NCBI RefSeq assembly: GCF_013407835.1
Contig: NZ_JACCBI010000001.1
Span: forward strand, 1,488,001 to 1,552,000
Reading direction: 5' to 3'
Length of the DNA stretch: 64,000 nucleotides
Source of the DNA: Agromyces atrinae
GTDB taxonomy: Bacteria > Actinomycetota > Actinomycetes > Actinomycetales > Microbacteriaceae
Shown: positions 55,782 through 64,000 of the stretch, piece by piece
How positions within the stretch are numbered: the first letter of the stretch is position 1
How the letters are laid out: each line of letters starts with the position of its first letter
The notes under the pieces: generated by a model
The model's database searches: none
What the model was told of the DNA's origin: nothing
Seen by the model: only the letters and a program-made list of their open reading frames with translations
Position numbers and translations under genes: made by a program

Positions 55782-58190
55782 TTAGGCTCCGAATCCCGAA
55801 CGCGGCGGCTGGTGCGGCTGCTCTTCGATGAAGGTGGCTCCGAGGACCTCGCGGACGACCGATTCGCCGTACCGCTGCACGCCGCCGGGAGTGCGCGCGG
55901 CGGTGGGGCGCGGAGGTGCGGTGGGGCGCGAGGGCTGGGCTGCGGGTGCCGAGGGCGCGGCCGGTGCGGAGGGCTCCGCGGCGGTCGGCGACGATACGGG
56001 CTGCTGCGCGGGTGCGGTGGGCGCAGCCGCTGCAGTGGACGCGGACGGGGCCGGTGCGGCCTGCTGCGGCGCGGAAGCGGGTGCGGCCCAGTCGGACGGA
56101 CCGGGGTCGGCGAAGGGCTCGTCGTCGGCCGGAGGAGCGTCGTCATCGCTCGGCACGGGCACATCATCGGCGCCGGGGATCGCGACGGTGGCCCACGAGT
56201 CGACGCTCGCGGGCGGCGTGGACGGAGCTGCGGGTGCCGGTACGGCCGAAGCCGCGCGTGAGACCGGGGCCGACGAACGCTGCGGGCCGGCCTGCGGGTT
56301 CGCCGGAGCGGTCGCCTGCGGGGTCGACGGTGCGTCCTCCGGGGAGGAGGTGGGCTGCGGGGCGCTCGGAGGAGCGTCGGCACCCGGAGCGGCGACCGCG
56401 GGGCGCGCAGCGGACGACTCGACGCGCGCGATGAACTTGACGCGCACTCCGAGCACATCGGCGATCGCTTCGCGCAGGATCTCGCTCACGCTCTGACCCG
56501 GGGCCGACGAATCACGGAATCCCGCGGCATCGCTCTCGCTCGGGAAGACCAGGACGAGCACGTCGCCGTCGCGGAACTCGCGCGCCTGCGCCGTGAACGC
56601 CACGAGCCACGCGCTGCGACGCACCTTCTGCACCGAGGCGAGCACCTCGGGCCACGCGTCGCGGATCTGCTGGAGGGTGATCGGGCCCGACGGCACGGCG
56701 GGTTCGGTGGGTGCGGGAGCTGGTGCTGGTGCCGCAGCAGGCGCTTCGGCGGCAGGCGCTTCGGCGGGAGACTCGGCTGCCGCGCGTGCGGCCGGCTCTT
56801 CGGTGGCACGAGACGGCGAGGGTGCCGCGGGTGCGGGGGTCGTCGGTGCGGGCGTTGCAGGTGCGGGGGTCGCGCGCGTCGGCTCCGCTGCGGGTGCCGC
56901 GGCAGCGGGCGCAGGGGCGGCGGGCTCACGGGTGGGCGCGGCTGCAGGGGCGGCCGGGGCGACCGGGGCGACAGGTGCGGGGGCTGTCGGTGCAGCTGCC
57001 GATGGCGGAGCACCGGGAGCTGCGGCGACGCCGATGCGACGTTCGAGCCGCTCGACGCGCGCGAGCGCGCCGCGGGTCGAGTCGTCACTGTTCGGCACGA
57101 GGGCGCGCGCGATCATGAGTTCGAGGTGGAGGCGCGGCGACGTCGCGCCGGTCATCTCTGACAGGGCCGAGTTCACGATGTCGGCGATGCGCGAGAGTTC
57201 GGCCTGACCGAGCACCTGGGCTTGCGTGGCCATGCGCGCGAGGTCGTCTTCGGGAACACCGCGCAGCACGGTCTTCGCCACGTCGGGGCCCGATGCTCCG
57301 ACGACGATGAGGTCGCGCAGCCTCTCGAGGAGGTCTTCGACGAAGCGGCGAGGATCTTGGCCCGTCTGCACGACGCGGTCGACGGCTCCGAAAGCACCGG
57401 CGGCATCGGACTGACCGATCGCATCGACGACCTCGTCGAGGAGGGCCGCGTGGGTGTAGCCGAGGAGCGCGACGGCACGCTCGTACTCGACCGTGTCGCC
57501 GTCGGAACCCGCGATGAGCTGGTCGAGGAGCGACAGGGTGTCTCGCGGGGAGCCGCCGCCGGCACGCACGACGAGCGGGAGCACTCCGGGAGCGACGCTC
57601 ACGCCCTCTTCGGTGCAGAGCTGCTGCACGTACTCGAGCATCGGGCCGGGCGGCACGAGTCGGAACGGGTAGTGGTGGGTGCGCGAGCGGATAGTGCCGA
57701 GCACCTTCTCGGGCTCGGTCGTGGCGAAGATGAACTTGACGTGCTCGGGCGGCTCTTCGACGAGCTTCAGCAGGGCGTTGAAGCCCTGCGGCGTGACCAT
57801 GTGCGCCTCATCGAGGATGAAGATCTTGAAACGGTCGCGCGCGGGGGCGAAGACGGCGCGTTCGCGGAGATCGCGGGCGTCGTCGACGCCGTTGTGGCTC
57901 GCCGCATCAATCTCGACGACGTCGAGCGAGCCGCCGCCGGCTCGCGAGAGCTCGACGCAGCTCGGGCACACGCCGCACGGGGTGTCGGTCGGGCCCTCGG
58001 CGCAATTGAGGCAGCGCGCGAGGATGCGGGCCGACGTCGTCTTGCCGCAGCCGCGCGGGCCGCTGAAGAGGTAGGCGTGATTGACACGATCCGTGCGCAG
58101 TGCCGTCATGAGCGGATCGGTCACTTGCGACTGACCGATCATCTCGGCGAACGTCTCGGGCCGATAGCGGCGATACAGAGCGGTGACCAC
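55782..58190 (-). CDS. dnaX: DNA polymerase III subunit gamma/tau
   Basis: An 802-aa clamp-loader ATPase. Walker A GPRGCGKTTS (about 43-52), zinc cysteines CLNCAEGPTDTPCGVCPSC, DEAH-type Walker B ILDEAH and sensor SRTHHYPFR are present. Long Ala/Pro-rich linkers (about 405-515 and 610-790) separate the AAA+ core from the tau-type domain. GTG 58190 is chosen because TAGTCT lies 7 bases upstream. No AAAAAAG-type slippery heptamer is visible, so a frameshift-generated gamma form is not predicted. Confidence 0.96.
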   Translation of the reverse strand: MVTALYRRYRPETFAEMIGQSQVTDPLMTALRTDRVNHAYLFSGPRGCGKTTSARILARCLNCAEGPTDTPCGVCPSCVELSRAGGGSLDVVEIDAASHNGVDDARDLRERAVFAPARDRFKIFILDEAHMVTPQGFNALLKLVEEPPEHVKFIFATTEPEKVLGTIRSRTHHYPFRLVPPGPMLEYVQQLCTEEGVSVAPGVLPLVVRAGGGSPRDTLSLLDQLIAGSDGDTVEYERAVALLGYTHAALLDEVVDAIGQSDAAGAFGAVDRVVQTGQDPRRFVEDLLERLRDLIVVGASGPDVAKTVLRGVPEDDLARMATQAQVLGQAELSRIADIVNSALSEMTGATSPRLHLELMIARALVPNSDDSTRGALARVERLERRIGVAAAPGAPPSAAAPTAPAPVAPVAPAAPAAAPTREPAAPAPAAAAPAAEPTRATPAPATPAPTTPAPAAPSPSRATEEPAARAAAESPAEAPAAEAPAAAPAPAPAPTEPAVPSGPITLQQIRDAWPEVLASVQKVRRSAWLVAFTAQAREFRDGDVLVLVFPSESDAAGFRDSSAPGQSVSEILREAIADVLGVRVKFIARVESSAARPAVAAPGADAPPSAPQPTSSPEDAPSTPQATAPANPQAGPQRSSAPVSRAASAVPAPAAPSTPPASVDSWATVAIPGADDVPVPSDDDAPPADDEPFADPGPSDWAAPASAPQQAAPAPSASTAAAAPTAPAQQPVSSPTAAEPSAPAAPSAPAAQPSRPTAPPRPTAARTPGGVQRYGESVVREVLGATFIEEQPHQPPRSGFGA

Positions 58191-58197
58191 ACAGAGA

Positions 58198-58203
58198 AGA
58201 CTA
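58198..58203 (-). promoter_or_regulatory. -10 box of predicted leaderless dnaX-recR transcript
   Basis: On the minus strand TAGTCT lies 7 bases before the GTG at 58190. Confidence 0.5.
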
Positions 58204-58351
58204 GTCGCCGCCTCCGACACGGACGCCGGGAGCGAGAGCACGCTCACCGGAGTCGGGGCATGGTCGCCGGTCGACAGCGCAGAGGCACAGTGCGCAGACG
58301 CTGACGAAATCTTGATCGTTCCTTGAGGGAGACCAGAGCGACCGGTGAGGG

Positions 58352-58390
58352 CGTGTCCGTACTTTGGGGGACACGGCTTTCCCGAGCCGT
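58352..58390 (+). other. Two overlapping hairpins in the leader of the surface-protein gene
   Basis: CGTGTCC/GGACACG (58352-58358 with 58369-58375) and ACGGCT/AGCCGT (58373-58378 with 58385-58390) share three bases, so they compete. A -10-like TACTTT (58360-58365) would place the start near 58372, leaving only the second hairpin at the 5' end of the mRNA. Confidence 0.35.
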
Positions 58391-58417
58391 ACCGCCGTCC
58401 CTACCCGGAGGTATCCC

Positions 58418-60364
58418 GTGCCACGCACGAATTCGCTACAGTCACGCCCGTTCATCCGTCGCCCGCGCGCTGCGCTCGCCGGCGGCATCCTGTTCACCCT
58501 CGTCGGCATCGCAGCCGCACCGCTCGCCGCATCGGCAGCGACCGACGGCGCCTCGCCGTCGTCGGTAACCCCCTACACCGTGCTCGTGCGCGGCGACGCC
58601 GAACTGCAGCGCGGCAGTTCCGGCGGTGAGATCGAAGGCAGCCTCGCCGTCGGAGGAGACGTGCGCTTCGGCACGTACAACCTCCTGCAGAACCACGACC
58701 GGAGCCCGCTTCCGACGATCGATGGAGTCGCCACTCAGCTCCTCATCGGCGGCACCCTCGACATCGCGTTCAACTCGCAGAAGATCGACCTCAGCACCGG
58801 CAGCGGTCGCGTCGTCGACACGCACGCGCTGAGCGTCTCGAACGACGGACGCCTGTACTCGTCGACCTACGGTCAGGATCGCTACCTCAAGGCCCCGGGA
58901 GCACGGACGCTCGCCGACTACACGACGACCTCGGCCTCGGCTGATGCGGTGTTCGGCGACGACGTGTTCGACCACCTCGTCGACGCCTCGACGGCGCTCG
59001 ACTCGATCGCCGGCACGCCGGTCGCGGTCCGGAACGAGGGCGACAAGCTCGCCGTCACCCTCACCGAGGGCGCGACGAACCTCTGGCGCGTCGAGGCCAC
59101 GACGTTCTCGGGCATCAACGAGGTCAACTTCGGATCGGTCAAGCCGAGCGCGACGACGCCGCTCGTGATCGATGTGGCGCCCGGTGCGACGACGTCGTTC
59201 TCGGCTGCGCGCTTCAACGGCGACAGCGTGGGCGGGCGATACTTCGCCCCCTTCATCGTGTGGAACTTCGACGGCTGGACCGAGCTGACGCTCACGGGTT
59301 CGACCGAGCTCGGCGGCCTCGTCCTCGCTCCCGAAGCGCACGTTGTCTACGCCCGCCAGAACCCGCTGCGCGGCCAGATCATCGCCGACACCCTGTCGAT
59401 CACGGGAGCCGGCGAGATCCACCACTACGGCTACGTGCCTGAGCTTCCGACGACGCCGGAGCCGACTCCCACGCCGGAACCGACTCCCACTCCCGAGCCG
59501 ACGCCGGAGCCCACTCCTACGCCTGAGCCGACGCCGACGCCGGAACCGACTCCGACGCCCGAGCCCACGCCCACCCCGGAACCGACTCCCACGCCCGAGC
59601 CGACTCCGACCCCGGAGCCCACGCCCGAGCCGACGCCCACGCCCGAGCCGACGCCGACCCCGGAACCGACGCCCACGCCGGAACCGACTCCGACACCCGA
59701 GCCCACGCCCACGCCCACGCCCACGCCCGAGCCCACGCCCGAGCCGACGCCCGAGCCCACTCCCACCCCGGAGCCGACTCCCACCCCGGAACCCACTCCC
59801 ACCCCGGAACCGACTCCCCTGACGAACCCTCGCCTCGAGGTCCGTGCGCTGACGTCGATGTGCTCGAACGATGCTCCGTACCTCGACTACGACATCACGA
59901 CGTACGACCTCGACGCCTCGATCACGCACGCCGAGATCACTTTCTCGCCGAGCGACGGAACCGGTCCGAGCTACACCGAGTCGGTCGATCTCACCCCCGA
60001 TAGCGCGCACGGCCGACTCCTCTGGCCCGGCGCCGAGGTCGACTCGACCGGTGCGGCGACGAGCTGGCCGGGCTGGACTCAGCTGCCGAACGGCCGCTGG
60101 GTGCTCGACCCGACGTCGACCGGCTACAACCTGCGTGACGGCGCGGACGTGACCGTCACCGTCGACTCGATCGACCGTGCCGACACCTCGTTCGTGCTCG
60201 CCGCCCCGGCGTGCGCACCCGAGACGGCGACGACGACGGGTTCGAGCTCGCCCGCGGCGCTCGCGAGCACGGGTACGCGCACCGTGGCTCCGCTCGTCGC
60301 CGGTGCGATCGCCCTCATGGTGATCGGCGCCAGCGTCATGGCGATGCGACGCCGCCGAGCCTGA
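58418..60364 (+). CDS. Choice-of-anchor A surface protein with Pro-Thr-Glu stalk and LASTG sorting signal
   Basis: A 648-aa secreted protein. Signal peptide (about 1-42) with Arg-rich start; choice-of-anchor A (collagen-binding-like) domain about 45-345 ([47 protein letters not shown]); a stalk of about 120 residues made of Pro-Thr-Pro-Glu repeats (about 345-468); a small beta domain; then LASTG (about 615), a membrane helix and RRRRA. LAxTG is the class E sortase signal of high-GC actinobacteria. GTG 58418 has GGAGG 6 bases upstream. It probably displays an adhesin-like domain on the wall. Confidence 0.88.
   Translation: MPRTNSLQSRPFIRRPRAALAGGILFTLVGIAAAPLAASAATDGASPSSVTPYTVLVRGDAELQRGSSGGEIEGSLAVGGDVRFGTYNLLQNHDRSPLPTIDGVATQLLIGGTLDIAFNSQKIDLSTGSGRVVDTHALSVSNDGRLYSSTYGQDRYLKAPGARTLADYTTTSASADAVFGDDVFDHLVDASTALDSIAGTPVAVRNEGDKLAVTLTEGATNLWRVEATTFSGINEVNFGSVKPSATTPLVIDVAPGATTSFSAARFNGDSVGGRYFAPFIVWNFDGWTELTLTGSTELGGLVLAPEAHVVYARQNPLRGQIIADTLSITGAGEIHHYGYVPELPTTPEPTPTPEPTPTPEPTPEPTPTPEPTPTPEPTPTPEPTPTPEPTPTPEPTPTPEPTPEPTPTPEPTPTPEPTPTPEPTPTPEPTPTPTPTPEPTPEPTPEPTPTPEPTPTPEPTPTPEPTPLTNPRLEVRALTSMCSNDAPYLDYDITTYDLDASITHAEITFSPSDGTGPSYTESVDLTPDSAHGRLLWPGAEVDSTGAATSWPGWTQLPNGRWVLDPTSTGYNLRDGADVTVTVDSIDRADTSFVLAAPACAPETATTTGSSSPAALASTGTRTVAPLVAGAIALMVIGASVMAMRRRRA
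59451..59818 (+). repeat. Degenerate repeat encoding the Pro-Thr-Glu stalk
   Basis: Imperfect 6- and 12-bp periods of the form GAGCC(G/C)AC(T/G)CC(C/G)AC encode alternating PTPE and PTP units. Silent positions vary between copies, so the length is probably selected at protein level although still prone to slippage. Confidence 0.9.
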
Positions 60365-60433
60365 CCGACTCCTCCGGCCCTCTCCTGCTTCCCCTCGCAG
60401 GAGGGGGTCGGAGGCATTTAACGCCGGGGGATG

Positions 60434-61855
60434 TCAGGGAGCGAGTGACGGCTCGGCGATACCGAAGACCTCACGGAGCGCGAGTACCGCCGCCGAGTAG
60501 CCGCCCATACCGTGCACGCCCGGGCCGGGAGCCGCAGCGGCACCGCACAGGTACATGCCGGGAGCGGCCGCCCACGGGCGCGTCGACAAGCGCGGTCGCG
60601 CGAGCACGCCGGCGATGCTGATTCCGCCCGAGGCGATGTCGCCGCCCGGCATCGACGGGTTCCACCGTCCGATGCCCGTCGCCGTCGTCGCCACCGAGGC
60701 GATGATCGTGTCGCGGAAACCCGGGGCGAACCGCTCGATCTGCGCCACGATGGGCTCCGTCATATCGCGCGTGGAGCCGTTCGGCACGTGCGTGTACGTC
60801 CAGAGGGTCTGCTTGCCGGCCGGCGCGCGGGTCTCGTCGACGAGGCTCGGCTGGGCGACGAGCACGTAGGGCGAGGCGGGATGACGCCCGCTCGCGACAT
60901 CCGCTTCGCCCGCCGCGATCTCGTCGGCGCTGCCGCCGACGTGCACGGTCGTCGCGTGGCCGATGCGGGGGTCCCGCCACGGAACGGGAGCCGAGAGCGC
61001 GAAGTCGACCTTGCTCGCCGCCCCTCCGGCGCGCACACGGCTGAGCGCCCGCGCGTATCGATCGTCGAGGGCGTCTCCGCCGATGCGGAGGAGGTCGGGC
61101 GCCGAGGTGTCGAAGAAGTGGACTCGCGCCGAGGGAAGGTCGGCGAGGGAACGCACGCGCGCTCCCGTCGTGATGACCCCGCCGTGAGCGACGAGGTCGG
61201 CGACGAGCGTGTCGACGATCGACTGCGATCCCCCGCGCGGCACGGGCCAGCCGCCGCTGTGCGCGAACGCGGCGAGCACGAGGCCCGCACCCGCTGCCGC
61301 GAGCGACGGCTGCGGCACGACGGCGTGAGCGAGCACGCCCGCGAGGAGCGCGCGGCCCTCGGGGCTCAGCGGTGCGAGCCCGGCCCGGACGGCGGCGACC
61401 GAACCCGCGAAGCCCGCCGCCACGAACGGATGGCGCGGGTAGGGCACGAGCGGAGTGAGGAGTGTCTCGGCGAGGGCGCTCGATCGACCGGCGAGAGGAG
61501 CGAGAAGTCGGCGCCACGACGGGTCACCGAGTTCGTCGGCGGTGCGTCGGACGTCGCGCCAGGCGATGGCCGCGCGCTCTCCGTCGAGCGGATGGGCGTA
61601 GGAGGCCTCGGGCGTCGTGAAGGGCGTGCGATCGGTCAAGCCGAACCGACGGAAGAACGGAGAGGCGACGGCGAGCGGATGCACGGCCGATCCGACGTCG
61701 TGCAGGAAGCCCGGTTCGGTCAGTTCGCGCGTGGCGGCGGCACCACCGACGGCGTCACCTGCCTCGAGCACCTCGACCGAGAGGCCGGCGCGCGCGAGCG
61801 TGACCGCGGCCGCGAGGCCGTTCGGCCCCGCTCCTACGACGACGGCGTCGAGCAC
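60434..61855 (-). CDS. FAD-dependent phytoene-desaturase-like oxidoreductase
   Basis: A 473-aa flavoprotein. VVVGAGPNGLAAAVTLARAG and the following EAGDAVGGAA are the dinucleotide-binding signature, and the C-terminal GMYLCGAAAAPGPGVHGMGGYSAA is the second FAD motif. It belongs to the CrtI/PYROXD-type NAD(P)/FAD-dependent group, but carotenoid genes are not adjacent, so the substrate is unknown. The GTG at 61855 starts two bases past the ackA stop, which suggests it is the third gene of pta-ackA. Confidence 0.87.
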   Translation of the reverse strand: MLDAVVVGAGPNGLAAAVTLARAGLSVEVLEAGDAVGGAAATRELTEPGFLHDVGSAVHPLAVASPFFRRFGLTDRTPFTTPEASYAHPLDGERAAIAWRDVRRTADELGDPSWRRLLAPLAGRSSALAETLLTPLVPYPRHPFVAAGFAGSVAAVRAGLAPLSPEGRALLAGVLAHAVVPQPSLAAAGAGLVLAAFAHSGGWPVPRGGSQSIVDTLVADLVAHGGVITTGARVRSLADLPSARVHFFDTSAPDLLRIGGDALDDRYARALSRVRAGGAASKVDFALSAPVPWRDPRIGHATTVHVGGSADEIAAGEADVASGRHPASPYVLVAQPSLVDETRAPAGKQTLWTYTHVPNGSTRDMTEPIVAQIERFAPGFRDTIIASVATTATGIGRWNPSMPGGDIASGGISIAGVLARPRLSTRPWAAAPGMYLCGAAAAPGPGVHGMGGYSAAVLALREVFGIAEPSLAP

Positions 61856-61856
61856 A

Positions 61857-63047
61857 TCAGCCCCCGACCACGGCGAGGGTCTGGCGGGCGATCTCGAGCT
61901 CTTCGTTCGTCGGCACGACGAGGACCGTGACGCGAGAGTTCTCGGTCGAGATGACGCGCGCGCCGCGATCCGGCGAGGTGTTCAGCACGGGGTCGATCTC
62001 GATGCCGAACGACTCGAGGCCCGCGAGGATGCGGGAGCGCAACAGCGGCGAGTTCTCGCCGACGCCCGCGGTGAACGAGATGACGTCGACGCCGCGCAGC
62101 TCGACGAGGTACGCGCCGATGTAGGAGCGCGCGCGATGCACGTAGACGTCGAGGGCGAGCTTCGCCGCCTCGTCGCCCGCGTCCGCCGCGGTCTGCACGT
62201 CGCGCATGTCGCCGCGACCGCTCAGACCGAGGAGGCCGCTGCGCTTGTTGAGGAGCGTGTCGACCTCGTCGGCGCTGAGTCCGGCGCGGCGCTGCAGGTA
62301 GAGGAGCACGGCCGGGTCGATATCGCCCGAGCGGGTTCCCATGACGAGGCCTTCGAGCGGGGTCATGCCCATGCTCGTGTCGATCGAGCGCCCGCCGTCG
62401 ACGGCGCACATCGACGCGCCGTTGCCGAGGTGCAGCACGATCTGGCGGAGATCCTCGACGGGGCGACCGACGAACTCGGCCGCGGCGTGCGCGACGAAGC
62501 GGTGCGACGTGCCGTGGAAGCCGTAGCGACGTACGCGGTACTTCTCGGCGAGCGCCGCATCGATCGCGTACGTGTACGACGCGGGCGGCATGGTCTGGTG
62601 GAAGGCGGTGTCGAAGACCGCGACGTGCGAGACGTCGGGGAAGGCCTTCTGCGCGGCGATGATGCCCGCGAGGTTCGCCGGGTTGTGGAGCGGTGCGAGT
62701 CCCGAGAGCTCGTCGATGTTGATGCGCACGAGGTCGGTGATGATCGTCGGCTCGAAGAACCGGGCACCTCCCTGCACCACACGGTGCCCCACCGCGACGA
62801 GATCGGCGACGACGTCGACCCCGCTCGCCGCGAAGGCCTCGAGCATGACGGCGAAGCCGGCCGTGTGATCGACGATCTCGAGTTCGAGCGAGGTGCGCTC
62901 GCCCGCGGCATCCGTGTGGGTCGCCCCGCCCGTCGGTTCGCCGATGCGCTCGACGAGACCGCTCGCGAGCGTCACCTCCGACTCGGCGTCGATGAGCTGG
63001 TACTTGAACGACGAGGAACCCGAGTTGACGACGAGGACCGCGCTCAC
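61857..63047 (-). CDS. ackA: Acetate kinase
   Basis: A 396-aa kinase interconverting acetyl phosphate and acetate with ATP. VLVVNSGSSSFKYQL opens the fold, VFDTAFHQTMP is signature 2, GFHGTSHRFVA and HLGNGASMCAVDGG form the substrate and phosphate loops, and MGTRSGDIDP and FTAGVGENS complete the site. GTG 63047 overlaps the pta stop by four bases. With Pta it forms the reversible overflow and acetate-assimilation route. Confidence 0.97.
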   Translation of the reverse strand: MSAVLVVNSGSSSFKYQLIDAESEVTLASGLVERIGEPTGGATHTDAAGERTSLELEIVDHTAGFAVMLEAFAASGVDVVADLVAVGHRVVQGGARFFEPTIITDLVRINIDELSGLAPLHNPANLAGIIAAQKAFPDVSHVAVFDTAFHQTMPPASYTYAIDAALAEKYRVRRYGFHGTSHRFVAHAAAEFVGRPVEDLRQIVLHLGNGASMCAVDGGRSIDTSMGMTPLEGLVMGTRSGDIDPAVLLYLQRRAGLSADEVDTLLNKRSGLLGLSGRGDMRDVQTAADAGDEAAKLALDVYVHRARSYIGAYLVELRGVDVISFTAGVGENSPLLRSRILAGLESFGIEIDPVLNTSPDRGARVISTENSRVTVLVVPTNEELEIARQTLAVVGG

Positions 63048-64000
63048 GAGGCATCCCCCGCCTGGATGGCCGTGATGGCGACGGTGTTAACGATGTCTTG
63101 CACGAGGGCTCCTCGGGAGAGGTCGTTGATGGGTTTGTTGAGGCCCTGCAGCACGGGGCCGATCGCGACGGCGCCGGCCGAACGCTGGACGGCCTTGTAG
63201 GTGTTGTTGCCCGTGTTGAGGTCGGGGAAGATGAACACCGTCGCGCGCCCGGCGACCGCGGAGCCCGGCATCTTGGCTGCAGCGACCGCGGCGTCGGCGG
63301 CCGCGTCGTACTGGATCGGACCCTCGACGGGCAGGTCGGGGCGGCGTTCGCGCACGATCGCCGTCGCCTGGCGCACCTTCTCGACGTCGGCTCCCGCGCC
63401 CGACTCTCCGGTCGAGTACGACAGCATCGCGACGCGCGGCTCGATGCCGAACTGCTCGGCGGTCTCGGCCGACGACAGGGCGATGTCGGCGAGCTGCTCG
63501 GCCGTGGGGTCGGGGTTCACCGCGCAGTCTCCGTAGACGAGCACGCGGTCGGCGAGGGCCATGAGGAACACGCTCGACACGACCGAGACGCCCGGCTGGG
63601 TCTTGATGATCTCGAACGACGGCCGGATGGTGTGCGCCGTCGTGTGGGCGGCTCCCGAGACCATGCCGTCGGCGAGGCCCGTGTGCACCATGAGGGTGCC
63701 GAAGTACGAGACATCCGTCACGGTCTCGCGCGCCTGCTCGAGCGTGACGCCCTTGTGCGCGCGGAGCTTCTGGTACTCCTCCGCGAACTTGTAGACGAGC
63801 ACGGGGTCGTACGGGCTCACGATCTTCGCGCGATTGATGTCGAGGCCGAGACCGATCGCGCGAGCGCGCACCTCGATCTCCTCACCGAGGATCGTGAGCT
63901 CGGCGACGTCGCGAGCAAGGAGGGTCGCCGCGGCGCGGAGAATGCGGTCGTCGCCGCCCTCGGGAAGGACGATGTGCTTCTGCTCGGCGCGCGCCCGGGC
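63044..64000 (-). CDS. pta: Phosphate acetyltransferase, N-terminus beyond window
   Basis: The C-terminal 318 residues are visible; the frame is open to the window edge. IVLPEGGDDRILRA begins the PTA_PTB domain; VSYFGTLMVHTGLADGMVSGA, SSVFLMALADRVLVYGDCAVNPDP, MLSYSTGESGAG, and FPDLNTGNNTYKAVQRSAGAVAIGPVLQGLNKPINDLSRGA (given in parts: FPDLNTGNNTYK, GPVLQGLNKP, NDLSRG) are family signatures. It converts acetyl-CoA to acetyl phosphate. An N-terminal DRTGG/AAA part, as in long Pta, is likely but not visible. Confidence 0.95.
   Translation of the reverse strand, partial: ARARAEQKHIVLPEGGDDRILRAAATLLARDVAELTILGEEIEVRARAIGLGLDINRAKIVSPYDPVLVYKFAEEYQKLRAHKGVTLEQARETVTDVSYFGTLMVHTGLADGMVSGAAHTTAHTIRPSFEIIKTQPGVSVVSSVFLMALADRVLVYGDCAVNPDPTAEQLADIALSSAETAEQFGIEPRVAMLSYSTGESGAGADVEKVRQATAIVRERRPDLPVEGPIQYDAAADAAVAAAKMPGSAVAGRATVFIFPDLNTGNNTYKAVQRSAGAVAIGPVLQGLNKPINDLSRGALVQDIVNTVAITAIQAGDAS

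Noticed and set aside
55782-58190. Programmed frameshift in dnaX producing a short gamma form
   Set aside because: No A-rich slippery heptamer followed by a stem was found; the long frame continues to a normal tau-like end.
58204-58350. SRP RNA gene upstream of dnaX
   Set aside because: The position is common for ffs in some Gram-positives, but the conserved tetraloop and GGAAG...AGCAG core are not present.
59431-59802. Minus-strand Gly/Val/Ser repeat protein frame
   Set aside because: It is the exact antisense of the Pro-Thr-Glu stalk repeat and has no ribosome site or promoter.
59451-59818. CRISPR-like short repeat array
   Set aside because: Periods are 6 and 12 bp, without unique spacers, and fully explained by the coded PTPE stalk.

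Overview
The window is high-GC actinobacterial chromosome with no mobile-element core, no rRNA or tRNA gene and no CRISPR array that I can see. Family-level features (DUF222/13E12-type HNH protein, DUF5997 gene beside a LysR-like effector-domain gene, DUF1684 and DUF4916 proteins, Rv2578c-type radical SAM, Mqo, LAxTG surface anchoring, many GTG/TTG starts) fit Actinomycetota and most likely Microbacteriaceae; the genus is not resolved. Layout: 1-4563 (minus strand) is a type IV pilus block, pilB-pilT-pilC plus a prepilin cut by the window start. 4740-12167 is rpoB-rpoC. 12448-14971 (plus) holds two tandem spermidine-synthase-like paralogues and a ROK kinase-like gene. 14982-17220 (minus) is the 5-oxoprolinase operon pxpABC. 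17270-31484 is a patchwork of short, mostly monocistronic housekeeping and accessory genes: sugar dehydrogenase lipoprotein, SprT-like, CGNR, HNH, ComB-like, coiled-coil protein, DEAD-box helicase, GNAT, Nudix-like, esterase, LysR-like effector domain, GATase, GalE. 31701-38004 (minus) is an Mrp Na+/H+ antiporter operon with fused MrpA-MrpB. 38103-41696 (minus) is a NarL-type regulatory set ending in thymidine kinase. 41769-44309 carries an apparently LexA-controlled radical SAM gene and mqo. 44649-51992 looks like one functional locus: a GH6 glucanase, an OmpR-type regulator, a processive GT2 polysaccharide synthase, a histidine-less HPt protein, a lipoprotein, a GGDEF protein with a degraded active site and a histidine kinase. 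52028-54493 is lysC-asd. 55182-58190 is dnaX-recR. 58418-60364 is a sortase-anchored choice-of-anchor A surface protein. 60434-64000 is an FAD oxidoreductase followed by ackA and pta (pta runs off the window). Two genome-wide behaviours stand out. First, at least seventeen genes have a TANNNT-type (one CATAAT) -10 box exactly 6-7 bases before the start codon and no Shine-Dalgarno sequence, which predicts leaderless mRNAs and fixes several start codons. Second, cis-elements tie genes together: perfect LacI-family operator matches precede both pilB and the prepilin gene, an actinobacterial SOS box covers the -10 box of the radical SAM gene, and a strongly structured, promoter- and terminator-flanked interval between mqo and the GH6 gene may encode an undescribed small RNA.
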